NCBI RefSeq assembly: GCF_017832355.1
Contig: NZ_JAFIBY010000007.1
Coordinates: forward strand, 124,001-188,000
Source of the DNA: Serratia sp. PL17
GTDB lineage: Bacteria; Pseudomonadota; Gammaproteobacteria; Enterobacterales; Enterobacteriaceae
DNA: 64,000 bases
Reading direction: 5' to 3'
Under the pieces are notes generated by a model that ran no database searches, had not been told where the DNA came from, and saw only the letters and a list, made by a program, of their open reading frames with translations. This document shows, in pieces, positions 56,495 through 64,000 of this stretch; within the stretch, counting starts at the first letter, position 1; every line of letters begins with the position of its first letter. The translations under genes and the position numbers were made by a program.

Positions 56495-56989
56495 TTATGC
56501 GCGCAGATTAACGTTGATAGTTTCTTGCGGACGACCGTTGGCCGTGCGACGGGTATCATTATTTTGACGATCCGCCACCACCAGCACTTCCTGGTTGTTC
56601 ACCAGTTCAGCCAGCGTAATGTTGTTCAGGAACCCGCTGATGCGCTCGCTCAGATCGCGCCACAGGGTATGGGTCAGGCAGCGATCGCCACCCTGACAGC
56701 CTTCTTTACCCTGGCAACGGGTTGCATCTACCGATTCATCGACAGCAGTGATGACTGCACCAACGGCAATCTCACTCGCGTCTTTCCCCAGCAGATAACC
56801 ACCGCCCGGCCCACGTACGCTGGCCACCAGGCCATTCTTACGCAGACGGGAAAATAATTGTTCCAGATAAGAGAGCGAGATACCTTGGCGCTCAGAAATA
56901 TCCGCCAGAGGTACGGGCCCTTCCTGGGAGTGCAATGCCACGTCAAGCATAGCGGTTACGGCATAACGGCCTTTGGATGTCAGTCTCAT
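56495..56989 (-). CDS. iscR: Fe-S-sensing regulator IscR
   Basis: A 164-residue Rrf2-family regulator. The winged helix is at 1-70 ([16 protein letters not shown] ... [19 protein letters not shown]), and the 2Fe-2S ligands are Cys92, Cys98, Cys104 and His107 ([17 protein letters not shown]). With cluster bound it represses the isc operon at type 1 sites; without it, it activates suf. Two matching sites lie upstream. Confidence 0.99.
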   Translation of the reverse strand: MRLTSKGRYAVTAMLDVALHSQEGPVPLADISERQGISLSYLEQLFSRLRKNGLVASVRGPGGGYLLGKDASEIAVGAVITAVDESVDATRCQGKEGCQGGDRCLTHTLWRDLSERISGFLNNITLAELVNNQEVLVVADRQNNDTRRTANGRPQETINVNLRA

Positions 56990-57032
56990 AGCTAATGGTT
57001 ACCTGTTGGTCAAACATGGCCGAAAGTCTGAC

Positions 57033-57082
57033 ATTCCCGAGTAAATCAGTCAACTATTTAACCTAGTAATTTACTCAAGTAT
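57033..57082 (-). promoter_or_regulatory. Two adjacent type 1 IscR sites in the isc promoter
   Basis: On the minus strand, site A (57033-57057) begins ATAGTTGACTGATTTACTCG and matches the 25-bp type 1 pattern with one clear mismatch in the inner GACT/AGTC core; it overlaps a TTGACT that can serve as -35. Site B (57058-57082) begins ATACTTGAGTAAATTACTAG and is a weaker match. The sites abut without a gap, as in E. coli's two-site iscR promoter. Confidence 0.8.
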
Positions 57083-57182
57083 TAGCACATTTTGAACTAA
57101 GCTAGATAATATGCATAAAAAATACATATTATAACCATTGGATAACTAATACTATTACCGCGAGCCGTTACAACGCATCAAA

Positions 57183-57917
57183 TTAATTACCTTGATGTTT
57201 GTCCTGTTTCTCGATCGACGTCAGCATACCGCGCAGGATATTCAACTCTTGCGCTTCTGGTCGCGCGCGGGTGAATAAACGACGCAAACGGCTCATGACC
57301 TGCCCCGGATGTGACGGGCGAATAAAGCCACTGTGCTGCAGCGTTTGTTCCAGATGCTGATAGAAACGTTCAAGATCGTCCACCAGCGGATATGGCGTCT
57401 CTTCCAACGGCGGCACGCCTGCCTGTTGGCGATCGAGATAAGCCACACGGACTTCGTACGCCAGGATCTGCACTGCCATCGCCAAATTCAGCGAGCTGTA
57501 ATCTGGGTTAGCCGGAATGGCGACGTGATAATGGCATTTTTGCAGCTCATCATTCGTCAGACCGACACGTTCACGACCAAATACCAACGCGACTGGCGCG
57601 TGCTCACCTTCGTGCACGGCGCGTACACCGCATTCACGCGGTTCCAGCATCGGCCATGGCAAGGTACGTGAACGCGCGCTGGTGCCGACCACCAGGCTAC
57701 AACCGGCTATGGCGTCATCTAACGTATCAACGATAGTGGCGTTGCCAATCACGTCACTGGCCCCTGCGGCCAGGGCGATCGCCTGAGAATCAGGTTTTAT
57801 CAGTGGATTAACCAGATAAAGGTTAGTTAACCCCATGGTTTTCATGGCTCTGGCGGTCGAGCCCATGTTGCCGGTATGGGAGGTTTCTACCAGAACAATG
57901 CGGATGTTATGCAGCAT
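57183..57917 (-). CDS. trmJ: tRNA (cytidine/uridine-2'-O) methyltransferase TrmJ
   Basis: A SPOUT-class methyltransferase (244 residues) that modifies position 32 of several tRNAs. The N-terminal part shows [34 protein letters not shown], the SAM knot shows [17 protein letters not shown] and [20 protein letters not shown], and a helical C-terminal extension of about 80 residues follows. It lies upstream of iscR and is divergent from suhB, as in E. coli. Confidence 0.97.
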   Translation of the reverse strand: MLHNIRIVLVETSHTGNMGSTARAMKTMGLTNLYLVNPLIKPDSQAIALAAGASDVIGNATIVDTLDDAIAGCSLVVGTSARSRTLPWPMLEPRECGVRAVHEGEHAPVALVFGRERVGLTNDELQKCHYHVAIPANPDYSSLNLAMAVQILAYEVRVAYLDRQQAGVPPLEETPYPLVDDLERFYQHLEQTLQHSGFIRPSHPGQVMSRLRRLFTRARPEAQELNILRGMLTSIEKQDKHQGN

Positions 57918-58036
57918 ACAAACTCTGAGCGTAGCGGAAAATCACAGCATCTTAACACAGCCATAGGCAATTTGCCGAACACCTGCTATACTTCGCGCCG
58001 TTTCCTGTTCTTTAACATCCTAGTTGGAAGATACCC

Positions 58037-58840
58037 ATGCATCCGATGCTGACTATCGCCGTGCGCGCTGCGCGCAAGGCCGGTAACCTGATTGCCAAAA
58101 ACTACGAAACCCCGGACGCTGTAGAAGCGAGCCAGAAAGGGACCAATGACTTCGTCACTAACGTCGATCGCGATGCAGAGCATCTGATCATCGACGTCAT
58201 CCGCAAGTCCTATCCGCAACATAGCATTGTTACCGAAGAACGCGGCGAATTGGTCGGCGAAGACAAAGATGTACAATGGGTGATCGATCCACTGGATGGC
58301 ACATCAAACTTCATCAAACGTTTCCCACACTTCTCAGTTTCCATCGCCGTACGCATTAAAGGCCGTACTGAAGTCGCTGTGGTATACGATCCAATGCGTA
58401 ACGAACTGTTCACCGCAACTCGCGGCCAGGGCGCGCAGCTCAACGGTTATCGCCTGCGTGGCACCAATGCCAAAGATTTGGATGGCACCATCCTGGCTAC
58501 CGGCTTCCCGTTCAAGGTTAAGCAGCACGCAACACCTTACATCAACATCGTGGGTAAACTGTTCACGCAGTGTGCCGACTTCCGTCGCACCGGTTCTGCC
58601 GCGCTGGATCTGGCCTATGTGGCTGCCGGTCGCGTTGACGGTTTCTTCGAGATTGGCCTGAAGCCATGGGATTTCGCCGCAGGCGAACTGCTGGTGCGTG
58701 AATCTGGCGGCCTGGTGACCGACTTCGTCGGCGGACACAACCACTTAAGCTCCGGCAACGTGGTAGCGGGTAACCCGCGCGTAGTGAAAGCCATGCTTTC
58801 TACCATGCGTGAAGAACTGAGCGAAGCGCTGAAGCGTTAA
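58037..58840 (+). CDS. suhB: Inositol-1-monophosphatase SuhB
   Basis: A 267-residue Mg-dependent phosphatase that also joins the NusA/NusB/NusG rRNA antitermination complex. The metal site is seen in TEERGE, WVIDPLDGTSNFIKRFPHFS and KPWDFAAGELLVRESGG. Length equals E. coli SuhB. AGTTGGAAG lies before the ATG. Followed by a strong terminator. Confidence 0.98.
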   Translation: MHPMLTIAVRAARKAGNLIAKNYETPDAVEASQKGTNDFVTNVDRDAEHLIIDVIRKSYPQHSIVTEERGELVGEDKDVQWVIDPLDGTSNFIKRFPHFSVSIAVRIKGRTEVAVVYDPMRNELFTATRGQGAQLNGYRLRGTNAKDLDGTILATGFPFKVKQHATPYINIVGKLFTQCADFRRTGSAALDLAYVAAGRVDGFFEIGLKPWDFAAGELLVRESGGLVTDFVGGHNHLSSGNVVAGNPRVVKAMLSTMREELSEALKR

Positions 58841-58910
58841 TTCAGGCTATTACGCTGGCCGTCCGCAAACTGCCGGCGCTCACGACGCCTGAACCTGTTT
58901 TGAATATTGA

Positions 58911-58939
58911 AGCGCTGCAATGATTGCAGCGCTTTTTTT
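58911..58939 (+). terminator. Terminator of suhB
   Basis: AGCGCTGCAA and TTGCAGCGCT form a perfect 10-bp stem with a three-base loop, followed by seven T on the plus strand. Confidence 0.95.
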
Positions 58940-58946
58940 ATGCCCA

Positions 58947-59969
58947 TTAGCGGGAGAAAGGCCGGATACCGCCACCGAACTCCGGTTGGGCACTGACGTA
59001 TAACAGCAGCCCAGCGAATAACAAAATCAAACCACCGGCCAACGCCAACGACCCCCACGCCACGGCACTCCAGGCAGCAGGGGCACGTGAACGGCTTAGG
59101 CGCACCGCCAGTCGACGGCTGTAATGCACCAGTAGAGCCAACAATGAAATGGTCAGCGAGGTGCCCAGCGCCATCGCCAACGCCGAAACAACGCCCCAGA
59201 TAAAGACACCAATCACTTTGGAAAACAGCAACACCAATATCGCCCCCGAACATGGGCGCATCCCCATAGCCAGCACGATAGCGGCCTGTGTGCGCCAGTC
59301 GCTGCCCGCCTGTAATTCACTGTCGCTTGGCATATGCCGGTGGCCACAGCCGCAATGTTCATCGTGAACGTGATCCGCCGGCAACGGTTGCAGGCTGTTA
59401 ATTCGCAGCGACGGCGACGGACGCAGGGTTTTCACCGCGCGGTAAAGTCGCTTCAAGGCACGCCAGCTCAGTAATACCCCAAGCAGCATCACCAGAATAA
59501 AACTGCCCTTCTCTAGCCAGAAGCTACTTTGGTGCAGTTGCCGTGATGACAGTTGCAACACCACCAGCATCAGCGTCACCAGTGCAATCGCCACCAACCC
59601 CTGTACCAACGACGCAGCAAAGGTCAGTTTCAGGCTGCTTTTCAGCCGTGCCGGATGGGTAGCCAAATAGGTGGCAATCACCACCTTGCCGTGACCAGGC
59701 CCCAGCGCATGCAGCACGCCGTAGCTCAGGCTAAACAGCATCAACGCCAGCCCGGCCTGCTGCGGTGCAGCTTTTACCTGCTGTAGCAGACCGGCCAACT
59801 GCTGGTGCAGCCCTTTCTGCCACACCACACTTTGCATCAACAACTGCGGCCAATAGTGCCACGCCAACTGCGCACCCAACGCCAGCAACAGTGCAAACAA
59901 AAGCAATGGCCACAGACTGAAAGCCCAGTGTCGCTTACGCGCCGCCTGCTGGCTGAGGTTTATTGACAT
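58947..59969 (-). CDS. NicO-family metal transporter, ZevB-like
   Basis: A 340-residue inner-membrane protein of the nickel/cobalt transporter NicO group. It shows YGVLHALGPGHGKVVIATYL, the conserved H-x4-GHGK block, and later GMRPCSGAILVLLFSKVIG, the second family block. A cytoplasmic His/Cys-rich loop (HVHDEHCGCGHRHMPSD) may bind metal. Its start overlaps the DUF1007 gene by 10 bp. Pairs of this kind (ZevAB) serve zinc uptake in Haemophilus; the Zur-like box upstream supports zinc here too, though nickel or cobalt cannot be excluded. Confidence 0.85.
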   Translation of the reverse strand: MSINLSQQAARKRHWAFSLWPLLLFALLLALGAQLAWHYWPQLLMQSVVWQKGLHQQLAGLLQQVKAAPQQAGLALMLFSLSYGVLHALGPGHGKVVIATYLATHPARLKSSLKLTFAASLVQGLVAIALVTLMLVVLQLSSRQLHQSSFWLEKGSFILVMLLGVLLSWRALKRLYRAVKTLRPSPSLRINSLQPLPADHVHDEHCGCGHRHMPSDSELQAGSDWRTQAAIVLAMGMRPCSGAILVLLFSKVIGVFIWGVVSALAMALGTSLTISLLALLVHYSRRLAVRLSRSRAPAAWSAVAWGSLALAGGLILLFAGLLLYVSAQPEFGGGIRPFSR

Positions 59970-60595
59970 TGCAGACTGACCCGTTGGGCGAACTGTTGCC
60001 CCAGCGCCATATCTTCGCCGGGTGAATCGTTCTTATCGAGGGACAAGGCATAGGCCTGCAAAGACGAATTGGGTTTAGGTGTCATCAGCTTGAACTTGCA
60101 TTGCGATGCCATTTCTGGCGGCAAGTGCAGTGCGGCCTTATCTTTGTAGGTCATATCGACAAAATAGGTGGGGTCATACGTAGAGATTTCAAACGGTTTG
60201 CCCGCCAGCGGTTGCGGCTCGGCCAGCGGTAACACAAACTCCAGCACCGCCTGATGCCCCTGGCGTGACAAATGGTATTCCGTCGGCAAATTCAAATATT
60301 TCACCCGCTTGCCGTCGCGGTACATATCCGTGAAATAATGCTGACCAAGCACATTGGCCATGACCTGCGCTGCCAACTTTTTCCATACCTCTGAATCGCT
60401 TTTGGCATTCTCCGCGTCGTACAGCAAATCTGCCGAGGTGATTTCATCCATAACCCAAACCATTTTCAAGCCAACCAGCTGTTGATCCTTCACCACAAAG
60501 GTGGTGTTCATATCAATAAAGCTGTGCGGGTGAGCGACAGCGCCGGCACTGCATAACAGTAGAAAACCAGCCAGAATAAAACGTAACTTCATCAT
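59960..60595 (-). CDS. DUF1007 periplasmic protein, ZevA-like
   Basis: A 211-residue exported protein: signal peptide MMKLRFILAGFLLLCSAGAVA, cleaved before HPHSFIDMNTTFVV. The new N-terminus H-P-H is typical of DUF1007 proteins and may bind metal. It partners a NicO-type permease whose start it overlaps by 10 bp; in Haemophilus the equivalent pair takes up zinc. The ATG at 60595 is chosen since it begins at the signal peptide; an ATG at 60631 would place the first codons in the promoter beside the Zur-like box. Confidence 0.85.
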   Translation of the reverse strand: MMKLRFILAGFLLLCSAGAVAHPHSFIDMNTTFVVKDQQLVGLKMVWVMDEITSADLLYDAENAKSDSEVWKKLAAQVMANVLGQHYFTDMYRDGKRVKYLNLPTEYHLSRQGHQAVLEFVLPLAEPQPLAGKPFEISTYDPTYFVDMTYKDKAALHLPPEMASQCKFKLMTPKPNSSLQAYALSLDKNDSPGEDMALGQQFAQRVSLQCQ

Positions 60596-60612
60596 CAAAC
60601 GATACTCATTAT

Positions 60613-60627
60613 TGTTATAAAGTAACA
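60613..60627. promoter_or_regulatory. Zur-like box
   Basis: TGTTATAAAGTAACA matches the core of the enterobacterial Zur site (TGTTATAATATAACA) at 13 of 15 positions and is itself an inverted repeat. It lies 18 bp upstream of the DUF1007 start. It suggests repression under zinc sufficiency. Confidence 0.6.
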
Positions 60628-60772
60628 TCAACCAATCTTAAACCACCGCTATTCCGCCCAATAATTGTGACGAAAGTTGTAAGCCGAAGTAAAACCGGGT
60701 GCCGTAGCCACGCCGCGCATCGCCTTTTGCTATGCTTATTCATAATTTAAACGTTACCTGCCTGAAGGTGAT

Positions 60773-62038
60773 ATGAGCCTGGACACTGCCCCTGTGCCTG
60801 AGCTCTCCGGTCAACAACGACGCTGCCATCTACTATTGATGCTGTATGCGCCGGTGCCCGCAGTACAACTGGAGACTATCAGCCAAATTAATGGCGTCGC
60901 CCCCCCTATCACCCGGCAAGATATAGCCGAGGTTGCCAGTGAAATCCAGCGTTTCCACCATCTGGAGATCGACGGCAATCCCGACGAGGGATACCGGATT
61001 CGGGGCACTACGCTCAATCAACGCCTCTGCCTGCTCCACTGGCTGCGACGAGCTCTGCGCTGTAGCCCAGAATTTATCGAGCGGCATTTTTCCCCCTGGC
61101 TACGGCAGGCGCTGGGAATAAGCCAGGATCTGACCACGCCGTTGGAGCAATACATCAGTGCATGTGAACCGCTGATCAACCGCAGCTTTGATCGGCGCGA
61201 TCGTCAGTTCTTGCAGCACTACCTTCTGTATTGCGCGTGGGAAGCTCGGAGCCAGCGGCATCCCATGTTTAATCCTGCCCAGCGCGACTGGCTTCATCAG
61301 AAGCCAGAACATCAGGTGGCGAGCAGGTTGCTTCAATCGCTGAATCAGCTTTTTGCCCTGCAACCCGAAGACAGCGAAAGCGACTTTCTTGTGTTGATGT
61401 TCACCATGCTGAAAAACCACAGCTATCACAGTAACGACTCTGCAGAAGACCTGCGGCTGATGGCTGCGATTGAAAATATGGTCGAACGCTTCCAACAGAT
61501 ATCCGGTATGACCTTCAGCAGTAAAGACGATTTGATCAGCCAGCTGTTTGCGCATCTGGCACCAGCGGTGGAGCGTTGTCGCTTTGAAATTGGTATCGAC
61601 AACACACTGCTGGAAGAGGTCGAACGCAAATATCCGCGCCTGATGCGTACTGCCCAGGAAGCGCTGGCCCCCCTTGAACAGGAGTACGGCATTCACTTCT
61701 CCAGTGAAGAAGCCGGGCTGGTTGCGATCAGTTTTGGTGCCTGGTTGATGCAAGGCAATGCGTTACAAGAAAAGCAGGTACTGTTGCTGACGCTGGACAA
61801 TCCGCAATTGGAAGAGGAAGTGGAATATCAAATTCGCGAATTAACGCTACTGCCATTGAATATCAAATATTTACCGCTGCGTGATTACCTGCACTCCGGT
61901 GCCCCACAGGGGGTAACGCTGGTCATCACCCCGTACGCCACGGAGCACGGTGCACTGCAACCGCCACTGATTTACACTGAATTACCGCTAGAACGCCAGC
62001 AGCGCAAAGCCATACGTGCGCTGCTGGAAACCTCTTAG
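60773..62038 (+). CDS. csiE: Stationary-phase protein CsiE
   Basis: A 421-residue protein matching E. coli CsiE (426). It looks like a BglG-type antiterminator relative: two PRD-like regions, with RFEIGIDNTLLEEVERKYPRLM and FSSEEAGLVAISFGAWLMQ, and a C-terminal EIIB-like part, LLTLDNPQLEEEVEYQIRELTLLPLNIKYLPL. The RNA-binding N-terminal domain of true antiterminators is not obvious. In E. coli the gene is induced in stationary phase under cAMP-CRP control; its function is unknown. It overlaps hcaT tail to tail by 4 bp. Confidence 0.92.
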   Translation: MSLDTAPVPELSGQQRRCHLLLMLYAPVPAVQLETISQINGVAPPITRQDIAEVASEIQRFHHLEIDGNPDEGYRIRGTTLNQRLCLLHWLRRALRCSPEFIERHFSPWLRQALGISQDLTTPLEQYISACEPLINRSFDRRDRQFLQHYLLYCAWEARSQRHPMFNPAQRDWLHQKPEHQVASRLLQSLNQLFALQPEDSESDFLVLMFTMLKNHSYHSNDSAEDLRLMAAIENMVERFQQISGMTFSSKDDLISQLFAHLAPAVERCRFEIGIDNTLLEEVERKYPRLMRTAQEALAPLEQEYGIHFSSEEAGLVAISFGAWLMQGNALQEKQVLLLTLDNPQLEEEVEYQIRELTLLPLNIKYLPLRDYLHSGAPQGVTLVITPYATEHGALQPPLIYTELPLERQQRKAIRALLETS

Positions 62039-63186
62039 CGGTTGCCGCTGATCGCAACGGCCGGCGGACGAATAAACAGCGCCGGCAACGCCACTGCCGC
62101 CATCACCCAGAACACCCCGCCATGCAGATGCTCGAACAGGAAGCCGGCAATCACGGTCATAATCGCAATCCCGCCCCCCATCGCCAGTGCCGAGTAAACC
62201 GCCTGCAGGCGGATCACTTCCGGCCCTTTGCGCGCCGCGATAAAGCGCATTGCCGCCAGATGGCAAACCGTAAAGGTGCCGCAGTGCAGAATCTGAATCA
62301 CCAGTAGCCACCCCAACTCGGTGCTGGTGGCCATCAGGCTCCAGCGCAATATTCCGCAACAGGCGGAAAGCAGCAGCAAATTGCGCGCATTCCAGCGACG
62401 GAACAGGAAATTGCTGCTGGCGAAAATGATCACCTCTGCCACGACGCCCAGCGACCACAAGTAACCGATGGTCGATGCCGAATAACCTGCCTCTTGCCAA
62501 TAAATGGACCCAAAACTGTAATAACCGGCGTGTGCACCTTGCAACAGGGTTACGCACAACAAGAAGCGCCAAACCGGCCCTTCTTTAAGCATCTCCCGCA
62601 ATGAACGATCTGCTTCATTGTGGATACGCGCTTCGCCCTGTGGCATCACGCTCGGTTTCAGCATCATGCCCAACAGCATGGCTAATATGCTGATAATCAA
62701 GCTGTAGAGAATAGCGTTATGGCCCCAAACGGAAACCATCTGACCGGTCAACGCCGAACCAATCACAAACGCCAGCGATCCCCACAGCCTGACACGACCG
62801 TAATCCATAGCGATCTGTTTTTGCCAGGTACCGGCCAACGCGTCTGTAAGCGGGACTAACGGCGAAAAGAACAGATTGAAGCCGGCGATCACTAACATTA
62901 GCCAGCCCCAGCCATTACCAAAACAAAACCCGATGGCGAAAGCCAGTGTCAGCAATGCCAGCAGGCGCAGTGCCGTCACCAGATGAGAGGGATCTTTTAC
63001 CCGGGGGGCTATCAGCAAACTTCCCAGGAAACGTGCAACCAGACCTGCGCCAAGCAGAATACCGATAGTTTCAGGCGGTATGCCCTCACCTTTTAACCAA
63101 ACGCCCCAAAAAGGTAAGAAGATGCCATAAGAAAAGAAGTAGGTGAAATAGCTAAGAGCGAGCCAACGCGTTGATTGCAAAACCAT
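62035..63186 (-). CDS. hcaT: MFS transporter HcaT
   Basis: A 383-residue MFS permease like E. coli HcaT (379), the proposed 3-phenylpropionate carrier. It begins VLQSTRWLALSYFTYFFSYGIFLPFWGVWLKGEGIPPETIGILLGAG, typical of the LacY/nucleoside-porter-like branch, and has about twelve spans. The order csiE-hcaT-glyA resembles E. coli, but no hca dioxygenase genes lie in the window, so the substrate here is uncertain. GGAGGGATC precedes the ATG. Confidence 0.9.
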   Translation of the reverse strand: MVLQSTRWLALSYFTYFFSYGIFLPFWGVWLKGEGIPPETIGILLGAGLVARFLGSLLIAPRVKDPSHLVTALRLLALLTLAFAIGFCFGNGWGWLMLVIAGFNLFFSPLVPLTDALAGTWQKQIAMDYGRVRLWGSLAFVIGSALTGQMVSVWGHNAILYSLIISILAMLLGMMLKPSVMPQGEARIHNEADRSLREMLKEGPVWRFLLCVTLLQGAHAGYYSFGSIYWQEAGYSASTIGYLWSLGVVAEVIIFASSNFLFRRWNARNLLLLSACCGILRWSLMATSTELGWLLVIQILHCGTFTVCHLAAMRFIAARKGPEVIRLQAVYSALAMGGGIAIMTVIAGFLFEHLHGGVFWVMAAVALPALFIRPPAVAISGNR

Positions 63187-63301
63187 GATCCCTCCGGTGT
63201 GAAGGCGATACTTTGACAGAGGTCACACTGGCTAGCAATGTACATTCACCGTCTAGGGGGTAGAGTGCTAGGTAGTTCACAGTTTGTCTGCAACAGGTAT
63301 A

Positions 63302-63328
63302 AAAAAACCCGCCGAAGCGGGTTTTTAA
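63302..63328 (-). terminator. Terminator of glyA
   Basis: AAACCCGC-CGAA-GCGGGTTT forms a stable hairpin with a UUCG-type loop on the minus strand, followed by a T-run, 14 bp behind the glyA stop. Confidence 0.92.
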
Positions 63329-63341
63329 AGGGAAAGCAGAG

Positions 63342-64000
63342 TTATGCGTAAACCGGCAGGCGGGCGCAAATATCCAATACTTTCTTCTTGGTACGTTCGA
63401 TGGTGGCTTCATCGTTGATGTTGTCCAACACATCACAAATCCAACCCGCCAATTCACGCACTTCAGCTTCTTTGAAGCCACGGCGAGTCACTGCTGGCGT
63501 ACCGATACGCACACCGGAGGTGACGAATGGGCTCTTAGGATCGTTTGGCACGCTGTTTTTGTTCACGGTGATGTTGGCACGGCCCAAGGCTGCGTCAGCT
63601 TCTTTACCGGTCAGGTTCTTGTCAACCAGATCCAGCAGGAACAGGTGGTTATGCGTACCGCCGGAAACCACTTTGTAGCCGCGGTCCAGGAACACTTGCA
63701 CCATGGCTTTGGCGTTATCAGCCACTTGTTGCTGGTAAATCTTGAACTCAGGCTCCATCGCTTCTTTCAGCGCTACCGCTTTACCGGCAATCACGTGCAT
63801 CAGCGGGCCACCCTGGCCGCCAGGGAACACTGCAGAGTTCAGTTTCTTGTACAGCTCTTCATCACCGCCTTTCGCCAGGATCAGGCCGCCACGCGGACCC
63901 GCCAGGGTTTTATGCGTTGTGGTGGTGACGATGTGTGCGTGTGGTACCGGGTTAGGATAAACGCCAGCGGCGATCAGGCCTGCAACGTGCGCCATGTCAA
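63342..64000 (-). CDS. glyA: Serine hydroxymethyltransferase, 3' part
   Basis: GlyA interconverts serine and glycine with tetrahydrofolate and is the main source of one-carbon units. About 219 C-terminal residues are in the window; the gene continues beyond the right edge. The PLP lysine is in [19 protein letters not shown], preceded by [22 protein letters not shown], and the end reads [12 protein letters not shown] as in enterobacteria. Confidence 0.98.
   Translation of the reverse strand, partial: DMAHVAGLIAAGVYPNPVPHAHIVTTTTHKTLAGPRGGLILAKGGDEELYKKLNSAVFPGGQGGPLMHVIAGKAVALKEAMEPEFKIYQQQVADNAKAMVQVFLDRGYKVVSGGTHNHLFLLDLVDKNLTGKEADAALGRANITVNKNSVPNDPKSPFVTSGVRIGTPAVTRRGFKEAEVRELAGWICDVLDNINDEATIERTKKKVLDICARLPVYA

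Overview
The window reads as chromosomal DNA of a Serratia species, most likely near the S. proteamaculans/S. liquefaciens group. Almost every housekeeping protein looks like its Escherichia coli counterpart, the order of guaBA, der-bamB-yfgM-hisS-ispG-rodZ-pilW-rlmN-ndk-pbpC-yfhM, sseB-pepB-isc-trmJ-suhB and csiE-hcaT-glyA is enterobacterial, and a protealysin gene is followed directly by its emfourin-type inhibitor, a pair described from Serratia. Species assignment is inference.

Layout. 1-11.6 kb is accessory: the start of a levansucrase gene, an MFS exporter divergent from an HxlR regulator, rluF, a large autotransporter with nine GGENP repeats, a small lipoprotein, a LuxR-type response regulator overlapping a hybrid histidine kinase, a crotonase-family enzyme divergent from a second HxlR regulator, and a GNAT acetyltransferase. 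11.7-14.5 kb looks like a small remnant genomic island at the 3' end of guaA: a 38-bp sequence covering the guaA stop region (14448-14485) recurs as a direct repeat (32/38 identical) at 11709-11746, and between the copies lie two genes for unusual papain-like proteins and no recognisable integrase. 14.5-19.2 kb is guaA, guaB and xseA. 19.2-24.4 kb is a GH31 glycosidase/MFS operon with a divergent LacI-type regulator and a 20-bp perfect palindrome between them. 24.6-26.0 kb holds protealysin and emfourin. 26.0-44.7 kb is a long minus-strand housekeeping block from yfgJ to the alpha-2-macroglobulin yfhM. 45.0-48.8 kb is a LacI-type regulator, an NhaC-family antiporter and a MalY/PatB-type C-S lyase. 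48.9-57.9 kb carries sseB, pepB, the complete isc operon with two IscR sites, and trmJ. 58.0-64.0 kb has suhB, a NicO-type transporter with its DUF1007 partner under a Zur-like box, csiE, hcaT and the 3' part of glyA.

How the genes work together. The isc operon supplies the Fe-S clusters needed by IspG and RlmN encoded nearby. RodZ, PbpC, YfhM, BamB and YfgM serve the cell envelope. Several accessory loci have a local regulator with a recognisable dyad in the shared or adjacent intergenic region (two HxlR loci, two LacI loci). Two families of short palindromic intergenic repeats are scattered through the window, and one copy separates hscB from hscA inside the isc operon. I saw no tRNA, rRNA, CRISPR array, insertion sequence or replication origin.
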